From Coprococcus sp. (lineage in GTDB: Bacteria > Bacillota > Clostridia > Lachnospirales > Lachnospiraceae): a stretch of 14,421 nucleotides of DNA. The stretch lies in the NCBI GenBank assembly GCA_016297325.1, contig JAEDGW010000068.1, positions 1-14,421 on the forward strand, read 5' to 3'. The notes under the pieces are model-generated. The model was not told the origin of the DNA. It saw nothing but the letters and a program-made list of their open reading frames with translations, and did not search any database. The translations under genes were made by a program, and so were the position numbers. Shown here piece by piece: positions 7,516 through 14,107 of the stretch. Position 1 is the first letter of the stretch; each line of letters opens with the position of its first letter.

Positions 7516-8712
7516 TTATAGTCCAAAAAAATTCTTTACTGTATCTGTAAATGCAAATCCCATATCCATAGCCTCCATATCCTCATCAGCCTGGATATCT
7601 ACTGAACCCATGAGTCTGTCTTTTACACGGTACTCTACAGTGCACACTACATCACCTCTGTGCACAGGTGCCTTGACAGCCTTATCAATAATTAGTTTCT
7701 TGCTGACATCGTCAGCAGACTCGCCGTCAAGCAATATTCCCTCAAAGCTCAGGCCGCCCTTTATTTTAACATAATCCCCCCGTCCGTTGTCCACACTTAT
7801 TTTTTCGTCAGGAAATACATCTTTATCAATATACTTTTTACATCTGGAATATCCGTAATCAAGAAGCGTACAGGCGTCGTTATTTCGGATATCCTTAGTC
7901 TCTCCTCCCATGATCACGGCTATAAGCTGTATTCCATCCCTGTCCGCAGTTGCCGACATGCAATATTTTGCCGTGCTTGTATATCCGGTCTTGAGCCCTG
8001 TGGCGCCAGTATACATATTCAGAAATTTATTTGTATTTACAAGATCAAACTGACTTTCCCCTCTGGCTGTTTTATGTATTATCGAGTCCATCCATATGCC
8101 TGAATAGTCAAATATCTGCGGGTATTTTGTGATAAGTTCACGTGACATGATAGCTATATCCCTGGCCGACATCTCATGGCCATCCACATCAAGGCCACAG
8201 GCGTTCTTAAACACTGCGTTTGTCATACCGAGCTCTTTTGCCTTTTCATTCATCATATTTACAAATGCAGTTTCTGAACCGGCGATCTTTTCAGCCATGG
8301 CAACTGCGGCATCATTGCCCGAAGCTATGATTATGCACTTTATCATGTCCTCAACCGTCTGCTTTTCACCCATCTCAAAGAAACACTGTGAGCCGCCCAT
8401 GGACGCAGCGTGCTGACTGACTACCACCTCGTCATCCAGACCAAAATCTCCTTTATCCATTGCTTCAAAAGTCAGAAGAAGTGTCATGACTTTTGTGACA
8501 GATGCAGGTGCCATCGCCCTGTCGCAGTCTTTTTCGTATATCACCTGTCCTGTGGAGGCTTCGATAAGTATACAACTGGGTGATTGCACATCAATCTGTG
8601 CAGCATCCGTATATTGTGATTCTGCCCGTACAGTGGTGCCGCCGCACATTAATCCGACCGCAAGCAAAATAGTCAGCATGATCCTGCTGAGTTTATAATT
8701 TAGATATCTCAT
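7516..8712 (-). CDS. D-alanyl-D-alanine carboxypeptidase (PBP5/DacF-like, peptidase S11)
   Basis: About 398 residues from the ATG at 8712. A signal peptide (about 1-30; basic MRYLNYKLSR, then a hydrophobic core ending near RAES) sends it across the membrane. The S11 serine peptidase domain has the three hallmark motifs: Ser71-Val-Thr-Lys74, Ser131-Gly-Asn133 and Lys241-Thr-Gly243. A C-terminal beta-rich PBP5-type domain (about 290-385) follows, ending in a short amphipathic stretch (FTDTVKNFFGL) that could act as a membrane anchor. The enzyme trims the terminal D-Ala from peptidoglycan pentapeptides, which would supply tetrapeptide donors to an L,D-transpeptidase such as the one about 1 kb downstream; that link is inferred. 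Upstream in-frame ATGs at 8757 and 8727 lack a good ribosome binding site. The one at 8712 has AAAGGG 6 bases upstream and gives the cleanest signal peptide. It is divergent from the DAHP synthase gene. Confidence 0.94.
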   Translation of the reverse strand: MRYLNYKLSRIMLTILLAVGLMCGGTTVRAESQYTDAAQIDVQSPSCILIEASTGQVIYEKDCDRAMAPASVTKVMTLLLTFEAMDKGDFGLDDEVVVSQHAASMGGSQCFFEMGEKQTVEDMIKCIIIASGNDAAVAMAEKIAGSETAFVNMMNEKAKELGMTNAVFKNACGLDVDGHEMSARDIAIMSRELITKYPQIFDYSGIWMDSIIHKTARGESQFDLVNTNKFLNMYTGATGLKTGYTSTAKYCMSATADRDGIQLIAVIMGGETKDIRNNDACTLLDYGYSRCKKYIDKDVFPDEKISVDNGRGDYVKIKGGLSFEGILLDGESADDVSKKLIIDKAVKAPVHRGDVVCTVEYRVKDRLMGSVDIQADEDMEAMDMGFAFTDTVKNFFGL

Positions 8713-8845
8713 ATAACGCCCTTTCATCGCCGTTATTCTTTTTGTAATTATATTCATGAATACCGTGGCTTTATTCTCTTTTAATAGTATGTAATTTTCA
8801 TTATTGGAAATATAGGAATTATTTCTTTATTTTGTTTTTTCTTTC

Positions 8846-8854
8846 TGCTATAAT
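8846..8854 (+). promoter_or_regulatory. Extended -10 promoter of the DAHP synthase gene
   Basis: TGCTATAAT is an extended -10 element (TG, one base, then perfect TATAAT at 8849-8854). No good -35 box lies 17 bases upstream, which is usual for extended -10 promoters. The predicted start near 8861 gives a leader of about 25 bases with AGGAGG at 8871-8876, so no attenuator fits. Confidence 0.65.
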
Positions 8855-8885
8855 TAATGGCTAGAAAATAAGGAGGACATGTTTC

Positions 8886-9914
8886 ATGAGTATGAAATTA
8901 GTTAAACGAGTACCAACTGGCGATGAAATCAAGGAACTATACCCTCTGTCAAGCGAGTTGAAAGCCATCAAAGCCAGAAGAGATGAAGAGATCAGAAAGA
9001 TATTTGTAGGCGATGATGACCGATTTATATTTATAATTGGACCTTGTTCAGCAGACAATGAGGATGCTGTATGTGAATATCAGACACGTCTTGCGAAGGT
9101 TGCAGACGAAGTTAAGGATAAGATCCTTGTTATACCACGTATATATACAAACAAGCCAAGAACAACAGGTGATGGATACAAAGGAATGCTTCATCAGCCG
9201 GATCCTACAAAAGCATCTGACATGCTGGAAGGACTCTATGCTATACGTAAGATGCATATTAGAGCCATCAAGGAGACTGGTCTTACAGCAGCCGATGAGA
9301 TGCTCTACTCCGAGAACTGGCAGTATGTGGATGACATACTCTCATATGTCGCTATAGGTGCCAGATCTGTTGAGGATCAGCAGCACAGACTTACAGCAAG
9401 CGGAATGGATGTTCCTGTTGGAATGAAGAATCCTACCAGCGGCGATTACAACGTCATGATGAATTCATGTATAGCCGGACAGCATCATCACACATTCCTG
9501 TACTCAGGATGGGAGGCTCACACTGACGGCAACCCTCTCACACATTGTATTTTGAGAGGTGCACTTAACAAGCATGGTCAGTCGATCTCCAATTACCATT
9601 ATGAGGATCTCAGACTTCTTGCAGACACATACAAGAAATTTGATCTTGTCAACCATGCATGTATCGTTGATGCAAATCACAACAATTCAGGTAAGAAATT
9701 CATAGAGCAGCCAAGAATTGTAAAAGAGGTTATCCATAGCAGAAATTATGACCCTGAGATAAAGAATCTTGTCAAGGGTGTTATGGTTGAGAGTTATATC
9801 GAGGACGGAAACCAGCCTGTAAACGGCGGATGTTACGGAAAGTCTATCACTGATCCATGTCTTGGATGGGATAAGACAGAGAGACTTCTCAAAGAAGTTG
9901 CAGAACTTCTGTAA
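8886..9914 (+). CDS. aroF: 3-deoxy-D-arabino-heptulosonate 7-phosphate (DAHP) synthase, type I (AroG/AroF/AroH family)
   Basis: 342 residues, full length for the type I alpha class. It condenses phosphoenolpyruvate with erythrose-4-phosphate, the first step of the shikimate pathway. Motifs: IGPCSADN with metal ligand Cys54, the substrate-binding KPRTTGDGYKG (90-100), GARSVEDQQHR (158-168), GMKNPTSGD (179-187), VDANHNNSGK with His265, VMVESYIEDGNQ with Glu302, and ITDPCLGW with Asp323. Cys54, His265, Glu302 and Asp323 correspond to the metal ligands of E. coli AroG. The N-terminal extension that carries feedback control in this class is present (about 1-45). Which aromatic amino acid inhibits it cannot be read here. 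The ATG at 8886 is 9 bases after AGGAGG; an earlier ATG at 8879 is out of frame and only 2 bases from that site. It is the sole plus-strand gene and is monocistronic between its own promoter and a bidirectional terminator. Confidence 0.96.
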   Translation: MSMKLVKRVPTGDEIKELYPLSSELKAIKARRDEEIRKIFVGDDDRFIFIIGPCSADNEDAVCEYQTRLAKVADEVKDKILVIPRIYTNKPRTTGDGYKGMLHQPDPTKASDMLEGLYAIRKMHIRAIKETGLTAADEMLYSENWQYVDDILSYVAIGARSVEDQQHRLTASGMDVPVGMKNPTSGDYNVMMNSCIAGQHHHTFLYSGWEAHTDGNPLTHCILRGALNKHGQSISNYHYEDLRLLADTYKKFDLVNHACIVDANHNNSGKKFIEQPRIVKEVIHSRNYDPEIKNLVKGVMVESYIEDGNQPVNGGCYGKSITDPCLGWDKTERLLKEVAELL

Positions 9915-9950
9915 TCAAAAGAATTCTTTTAGACATAAAGAAATGCATTA

Positions 9951-9988
9951 AAAAACAGTCAACTGTGATATTCACAATTGACTGTTTT
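9951..9988. terminator. Bidirectional terminator between convergent genes
   Basis: A 15-bp stem (9954-9968 with 9972-9986, one C-A mismatch on the plus strand that becomes a U-G wobble on the minus strand) encloses a 3-base loop. It is followed on the plus strand by TTTTATTTTTG and on the minus strand by a run of T from the A-tract at 9950-9955. It ends DAHP synthase from the left and the divIVA/SCP2 unit from the right. Confidence 0.9.
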
Positions 9989-9995
9989 ATTTTTG

Positions 9996-10340
9996 TTATT
10001 CATGCTCTGTTTTGTTGTACTGTTCACAGAGTTTTATCAGAATGCGCCTTCCAAGTGGCACATCCCCCATCATCTTAAACTTGCCTGTAGTATATGCATA
10101 TATCGGATCGACAACTTTTCTGAGTAGTCTGGAAAAAACAGGAGCTGTAAATACATACTTTACGTTGTATTCACCATCTTCAGTATATCTGACTCCGGCC
10201 GCATGATCCCTTATATCTATGTAGAACACCCCACTATCAGCACCGATCATATTGAACTGAAGACTGCAATCTTCCGTATCTTCCCAATCAATCAGATTCA
10301 GAATGCCGTCGATATACTGCGCACACTCTGAATATGTCAT
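9996..10340 (-). CDS. Small SCP2-like (sterol carrier protein type) domain protein
   Basis: 114 residues, soluble, no signal peptide or membrane segment. The second half, YVFTAPVFSRLLRKVVDPIY then AYTTGKFKMMGDVPLGRRI, matches the SCP2 pattern (hydrophobic pocket strand, D-P-hydrophobic-A-Y-x-x-G-K-hydrophobic-x-hydrophobic-x-G-D, about 63-100). The first half has the alternating strands expected of the fold (FYIDIRDHAAGVRY, 39-52). SCP2 domains bind lipids or other hydrophobic ligands; the ligand here is unknown, and bacteria of this type make no sterols. The ATG at 10340 has AAGGGAG 6 bases upstream. It lies 33 bases after divIVA with no terminator between, so it is probably co-transcribed with that membrane-binding scaffold. 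The assignment is by motif only, with moderate certainty on family and none on role. Confidence 0.8.
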   Translation of the reverse strand: MTYSECAQYIDGILNLIDWEDTEDCSLQFNMIGADSGVFYIDIRDHAAGVRYTEDGEYNVKYVFTAPVFSRLLRKVVDPIYAYTTGKFKMMGDVPLGRRILIKLCEQYNKTEHE

Positions 10341-10373
10341 ATAATACTCCCTTTATATTATATTGCGTACATC

Positions 10374-11051
10374 TTATAAGAACTCGAAATCGTCCTCACC
10401 CTCATCGCCATCGCCGATGAGTACCTGATTACGCTTAACTCCTTCTTCAACTTCACCGATGATAAGCTCTTCCTCTTCTTCCTCCTGAGCTGCCTGAGCA
10501 CTCTTACCTGTGAATGCTGCTGGCTTTGGCTCTGCAGTTGGAGCAGCCTTTGGTGTCATCTTAAGTTTCTGTGGAGCATCTCCGCCCTGTGACTTCATCT
10601 TGAGCTTTGTGATAGGATCAGCCTCAACTGATGCAGCTGCAGCTTCAACCTTCTCAGCAGCCTCAGTGATCTTTGAGCTTGAACCGCTCTTAAGTGTCTC
10701 CATCTCCTCTTTCAGCTTTGCAAGCTCAGCCTTTGCGTTTGCAATAACTTCGTTGGCTTTCTTCTTAGCATCGTTGATGATCTTGTTAGCCTCAGCGTTG
10801 GCAGCGTTGGCTTCCTTCTTGGAACCTGGAGCGGCCTGCTCAAGCTGCTTCTCAAGCTCGTAGATCTTGACACTGTTCTCCATAAGGTTCTTCTTTGAAA
10901 CCTCATTCTCTGATTCGAGTGCAGCATACTTTGTCTGAAGTTCAGCATAGTCCTCTGCTACAGAACGAATAAAACTATTAACCTCATCCTTATTATATCC
11001 AAAGAGTCCTTTTTTAAAGGTTTTAGATTCAATCTGATCTTTCGTCAACAT
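10374..11051 (-). CDS. divIVA: DivIVA-family polar/septal scaffold protein with long acidic tail
   Basis: 225 residues. The N-terminal DivIVA domain (1-30, TFKKGLFGYNKDEVNSFI) is followed by a coiled coil (about 32-120, with an Ala/Asn/Lys-rich segment at 78-112). A low-complexity Ala/Pro/Lys region (about 125-185) contains two KLKM copies (149-152 and 162-165). A strongly acidic tail follows (about 189-225, including a run of six Glu) and ends DDFEFL. DivIVA proteins oligomerise and bind negatively curved membrane at poles and septa, recruiting division, growth or chromosome-anchoring partners. B. subtilis uses Phe17-Arg18 at the membrane-binding tip; here the aligned pair is Leu16-Phe17. 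The ATG at 11051 follows AAGGAG with 9 bases spacing, and a consensus promoter lies upstream. The gene for a small SCP2-like protein follows. Confidence 0.9.
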   Translation of the reverse strand: MLTKDQIESKTFKKGLFGYNKDEVNSFIRSVAEDYAELQTKYAALESENEVSKKNLMENSVKIYELEKQLEQAAPGSKKEANAANAEANKIINDAKKKANEVIANAKAELAKLKEEMETLKSGSSSKITEAAEKVEAAAASVEADPITKLKMKSQGGDAPQKLKMTPKAAPTAEPKPAAFTGKSAQAAQEEEEEELIIGEVEEGVKRNQVLIGDGDEGEDDFEFL

Positions 11052-11111
11052 TGCATAGTTCTCCTTTTTCAGTATTAATTGGGTCTATGTCTTACAAAAG
11101 TCCCATTTGTA

Positions 11112-11140
11112 ATTATATTAACAAATATGGATTTTTTCAA
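11112..11140 (-). promoter_or_regulatory. Near-consensus promoter of divIVA, with overlapping palindrome
   Basis: On the minus strand TTGAAA (11140-11135), 17 bases, then perfect TATAAT (11117-11112), giving a leader of about 55 bases. A perfect 12-base palindrome AACAATATTGTT (11139-11150) touches the -35 box and could be an operator, although AT-rich palindromes can arise by chance. Confidence 0.75.
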
Positions 11141-11207
11141 CAATATTGTTAAATTTTATAAATATTTTCGAATATCCCGGTTTTTTTTCGGCATAACTCT
11201 TTCATTG

Positions 11208-11654
11208 TTACAGCTCATTGCTGTCAAGCAGTATGGTGAACGGCCCGTCATTTGACAGATCTACCTTCATATCTGCACCGAATTCTCCATGTTCCACAAC
11301 TGGCACAAACTCCCGGCACTTAGAGATGATGTACTCATACATCTCGTTTGCCATATCCGGTGCTCCTGCGCCTGTGAAAGATGGACGGTTGCCTTTCCTG
11401 CAATCTGCACAGAGAGTAAACTGTGATACGATAAGCAACTGGCCTCCAACGCTGTTGATATCCAGATTGGTCTTGCCATTCTCATCAGCAAATATCCTCA
11501 TCTTCACAAGTTTATTGATCATCTTGTCAGCTATCTCTCTGGTATCCGAATCGTATACACCCACAAACACAAGAAAGCCTTTCTGGATGCTTCCGATCAC
11601 ATTTCCATTTACTTCAACTGAAGCGTGATTTACACGCTGTATTACAAATTTCAT
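11208..11654 (-). CDS. dtd: D-aminoacyl-tRNA deacylase
   Basis: 148 residues, the normal length for DTD. It hydrolyses D-amino acids mischarged on tRNA (and Gly on tRNA-Ala), protecting translation. Signatures: the N-terminus MKFVIQRVNHASVEVNG, VSQFTL (76-81), and the Gly-cisPro active-site motif as NDGPFT (135-140). The usual form is NxGPVT; the Val-to-Phe change sits beside the Gly-Pro carbonyl that rejects L-amino acids, but the Gly-Pro pair is kept. The ATG at 11654 is the only sensible start. Its ribosome binding region holds two tandem copies of a 12-base unit containing AAAGGAA; the nearer copy is about 13-14 bases away, longer than ideal. It is 91 bases downstream of the ilv small-subunit gene with no clear terminator, so it may be read from the T-box transcript as well as from any promoter of its own. 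Confidence 0.94.
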   Translation of the reverse strand: MKFVIQRVNHASVEVNGNVIGSIQKGFLVFVGVYDSDTREIADKMINKLVKMRIFADENGKTNLDINSVGGQLLIVSQFTLCADCRKGNRPSFTGAGAPDMANEMYEYIISKCREFVPVVEHGEFGADMKVDLSNDGPFTILLDSNEL

Positions 11655-11664
11655 TTTGACTTAC

Positions 11665-11688
11665 AAGTTCCTTTCAAAGTTCCTTTCA
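11665..11688. repeat. Tandem 12-base duplication in the dtd leader
   Basis: The unit AAGTTCCTTTCA occurs twice in perfect tandem (11665-11676 and 11677-11688). On the transcribed strand each copy reads TGAAAGGAACTT and so carries a Shine-Dalgarno-like AAAGGAA. The next 12 bases match the unit at 8 of 12 positions, hinting at an older third copy. Confidence 0.8.
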
Positions 11689-11745
11689 AAATTTCTTGTA
11701 GGCTGTTTTAGCGATAACATATAAAATGCGGTTTTTGATTCCAGA

Positions 11746-12252
11746 CTATCTGTCTGCCATACTTATCGCTTCAACTGCCACGCTTCCGCCTCTTACTACC
11801 TCGATTCTGTTAGGGAAACTCTCCTTGAACAGCTTTATGGCGTTGTCGTTCTTGGCGTCAGTCTGTACGCATTCTACAAGAACAGATTTCTTATTGTAGT
11901 CGGTTATCTTATAGCCAAATGCATTTGCGATACGGAAGACCTCGTCCTTATCTTCATTTGAACAGCTGTTGACCTTGACATATAAGATCTCGTTGTTGTG
12001 GATTGCAATATCTGTGTAGTCTACGACCTTGATAACTTCAACGCTTCGATTGAGCTGCTTTTTCACCTGCTCAAATGTCCTGTCATCACTGGTGAAACCG
12101 ATGGTCATTCTGGATATGGTCTCATCCTCGGTTACTCCAACGGTTATAGTATCTATATTGTATGATTTGCTTGAAAACAAACCTGAAATTCTTGCAAGTA
12201 CACCTACTTCGTTTTCTACGAACAGGCATATCCATCTCTTCTTTACACTCAT
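11746..12252 (-). CDS. ilvH: Acetolactate synthase small subunit, divergent ACT-domain paralogue paired with ilvB
   Basis: 168 residues. An N-terminal ACT domain (about 5-80; VENEVGVLARISGLFSSKSY followed by NIDTITVG) is clearly IlvH-like and keeps the valine-contact positions (Asn14, Gly17, Asn32 by eye). The C-terminal half (about 85-168) keeps the general layout (EILYVKV, then a region starting near VFRIANAFGYKITD) but lacks the usual IlvH tail: the canonical RTGLTGLVRG of the other copy is replaced by VVRGGSVAVEAISMADR. It is expected to activate or regulate the IlvB encoded 69 bases upstream on the same transcript and therefore shares its T-box control. The ATG at 12252 follows AAAGGGG with 8 bases spacing. 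The two small subunits in this window are paralogues, not a recent duplication, since they differ over most of their length. The symbols ilvN and ilvH are arbitrary here. Confidence 0.88.
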   Translation of the reverse strand: MSVKKRWICLFVENEVGVLARISGLFSSKSYNIDTITVGVTEDETISRMTIGFTSDDRTFEQVKKQLNRSVEVIKVVDYTDIAIHNNEILYVKVNSCSNEDKDEVFRIANAFGYKITDYNKKSVLVECVQTDAKNDNAIKLFKESFPNRIEVVRGGSVAVEAISMADR

Positions 12253-12321
12253 TCTTTATACCCCTTTCATATGGATTATATCATCAATTGTTATAGATAT
12301 TTTTCTTGCAAAATATCAATA

Positions 12322-14046
12322 TCAACAGTCAAGTATCATATCGTTCAGTGACTTTCCGCCCGGAACCATAGGAAATACGTTGGCTGTAGGATCAATGAAG
12401 AACTCTATAACTGTAGGTCCCTGTGTATTTGCCTTTGCAGCTTCGAATGCAGGTCTGATCTCCTCCGGCTTTGTAACTCTAATTCCCTTTGCATCATAAC
12501 TCTCGGCGAGTTTTACAAAATCCGGAGAATACTTTGGACAGCATTTGTCCGGATTCTGGCAGTCTCTGTTGCATCTTCTTCTGTATCTGAGACATGTGCT
12601 GCTGTATCTCTTGTTGAAGAACAGCTCCTGCCACTGACGAACGTTGCCGAGGTAGCCGTTGTTCAGTATACAGAGAGTTACAGGAAGCTCAAGCGCAACA
12701 GCTGTTGCCATCTCCTGGATATTCATCTGAACTCCGCCGTCTCCTGAGATACAGATTACATCCTTATCCATATTGCCAAGCTTTGCTCCGATGGCTGCCG
12801 GGAAACCATAACCCATGGTTCCAAGGCCTCCGGAAGTTAAAAGCTGCTTGTTCTCGTCTATGTCAATGTACTGGGTTGTCCAGAGCTGGTTCTGTCCAAC
12901 ATCAGTTGTGATGATGAGATTGCTGTACATATCGTTTATGGTTCTGATGATAGCCTCTGGGGTCACACCATCATATCTGTTCATGTTGATAGGATACTCA
13001 GCCTTGACATTCATAATGTCATCTACCCAGTCTTTGACGTCAAGAGGCTCAGCGTATTCAAGCATCTTGGATATTGCAACCTTTGCATCTGCAACTATAG
13101 GTATATCAACTTTTATATTTCTTGATATGGAAGCTGCATCTATATCAACGTGTATGATCTTTGCATTCTTGGCAAATGTATCTATAGTACCTGTTATTCG
13201 GTCGTTAAATCTACATCCGATGGAGAAAAGTACATCACTCTCCATAATAGCCTTGTTGGATGCCATATTACCATGCATACCGATATTACCGACATACAGT
13301 GGATGATCTGTAGGTATTGCGCCCTTACCCATAATTGTAGTAACTACAGGTATACCGGTCTTCTCTGCAAGCTCCTGCATCTCTTTTCTTGCATGGGCGA
13401 TATTGACACCACCGCCACAGAGAAATACTGGCTTCTTAGCATTCTTAAGCTCCGCAAGAGCCCTCTTTATCTGACCTACATGTACACCCTCTGAAGGCTT
13501 GTAGCCTCTGATATTTACCTCTGTTGGATACTCGTCACTTCCCATGGCGAGCTGGATATCCTTAGGAATATCTACAACTACAGGACCCGGTTTTCCGGTT
13601 CTTGCAATATAGAAAGCGTTCTTGATGATCCTTCCGAGATCTTCTCTCTTTCTTACTGTGACTGCATACTTACAAATGCTTCTGGTGATTCCAACAATAT
13701 CAACCTCTTGGAAAGCATCGTTTCCAATAAGGTTTGTTGGAACCTGTCCTGTAAAACATACAAGCGGAACGCTGTCGTAGTTGGCTGTTGCGATACCTGT
13801 TACAAGGTTTGTCGCACCCGGTCCGCTTGTAACCAGACACACTCCAACTCTTCCTGTAGAACGTGCATATCCATCCGCTGCATGAACAAGCGCCTGCTCA
13901 TGTCTTGGAAGGATCATATCGATACCTTCTGCATCATACAGTGCATCGAACAGGTCTATAGCCGTTCCTCCAGGGTATGCGAACAGAGTGTCTACTCCCT
14001 CTTCCTGCAACGCTTTTACAAACATCTTTGCTCCATTGATCTCCAT
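12322..14046 (-). CDS. ilvB: Acetolactate synthase large (catalytic) subunit with Cys-rich insertion
   Basis: 574 residues. ThDP-dependent enzyme that joins two pyruvates to acetolactate, or pyruvate with 2-ketobutyrate, opening branched-chain amino acid synthesis. N-terminal Pyr domain (about 1-170) with catalytic Glu50 (LPRHEQALVHAADGYAR); central domain (about 190-330), FAD-associated in this family; C-terminal PP domain (about 365-550) with the ThDP/Mg motif starting GDGG at 435 and ending Asn462-Asn463. Odd feature: between KRYSST and SPDFVKLAESY lies an insertion holding five cysteines (485, 492, 496, 502, 503) among many Arg and Lys. The frame runs back to a TTG at 14070, but that stretch contains AGGAGGAGG (14064-14056), the ribosome binding site for the ATG at 14046 (9-base spacer), so I chose the ATG. 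It is controlled by a T-box leader and co-transcribed with the small-subunit gene. Confidence 0.95.
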   Translation of the reverse strand: MEINGAKMFVKALQEEGVDTLFAYPGGTAIDLFDALYDAEGIDMILPRHEQALVHAADGYARSTGRVGVCLVTSGPGATNLVTGIATANYDSVPLVCFTGQVPTNLIGNDAFQEVDIVGITRSICKYAVTVRKREDLGRIIKNAFYIARTGKPGPVVVDIPKDIQLAMGSDEYPTEVNIRGYKPSEGVHVGQIKRALAELKNAKKPVFLCGGGVNIAHARKEMQELAEKTGIPVVTTIMGKGAIPTDHPLYVGNIGMHGNMASNKAIMESDVLFSIGCRFNDRITGTIDTFAKNAKIIHVDIDAASISRNIKVDIPIVADAKVAISKMLEYAEPLDVKDWVDDIMNVKAEYPINMNRYDGVTPEAIIRTINDMYSNLIITTDVGQNQLWTTQYIDIDENKQLLTSGGLGTMGYGFPAAIGAKLGNMDKDVICISGDGGVQMNIQEMATAVALELPVTLCILNNGYLGNVRQWQELFFNKRYSSTCLRYRRRCNRDCQNPDKCCPKYSPDFVKLAESYDAKGIRVTKPEEIRPAFEAAKANTQGPTVIEFFIDPTANVFPMVPGGKSLNDMILDC

Positions 14047-14071
14047 ATCCTTATACCTCCTCCTAGTCAAT

Positions 14072-14107
14072 AAAAAAACCCTAAGCGTATGTAATATACG
14101 CTTAGGG
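14072..14107 (-). terminator. T-box-controlled intrinsic terminator upstream of ilvB
   Basis: A 12-bp perfect stem CCCTAAGCGTAT/ATACGCTTAGGG (14107-14096 and 14090-14079) with loop ATTAC is followed by seven T (14078-14072). It lies 25 bases before the ilvB ATG and is the off state of the riboswitch. Confidence 0.93.

Noticed and set aside
7506..7526. Extension of the metallophosphoesterase to a TTG overlapping the carboxypeptidase gene
   Set aside because: The extension contains AAGGAG, 6 bases before the ATG at 7505, and adds charged residues ahead of the membrane helix.
8879..8905. Eight-codon frame starting at ATG 8879 and overlapping the DAHP synthase start, as a possible leader peptide
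   Set aside because: Its ATG is 2 bases from the Shine-Dalgarno site, the peptide has no aromatic run, and there is no attenuator structure.
14047..14070. Extension of ilvB upstream to a TTG start (eight extra residues, MTRRRYKD)
   Set aside because: The extra codons include AGGAGGAGG, an ideal ribosome binding site 9 bases before the ATG at 14046, and the shorter form matches the normal IlvB N-terminus.
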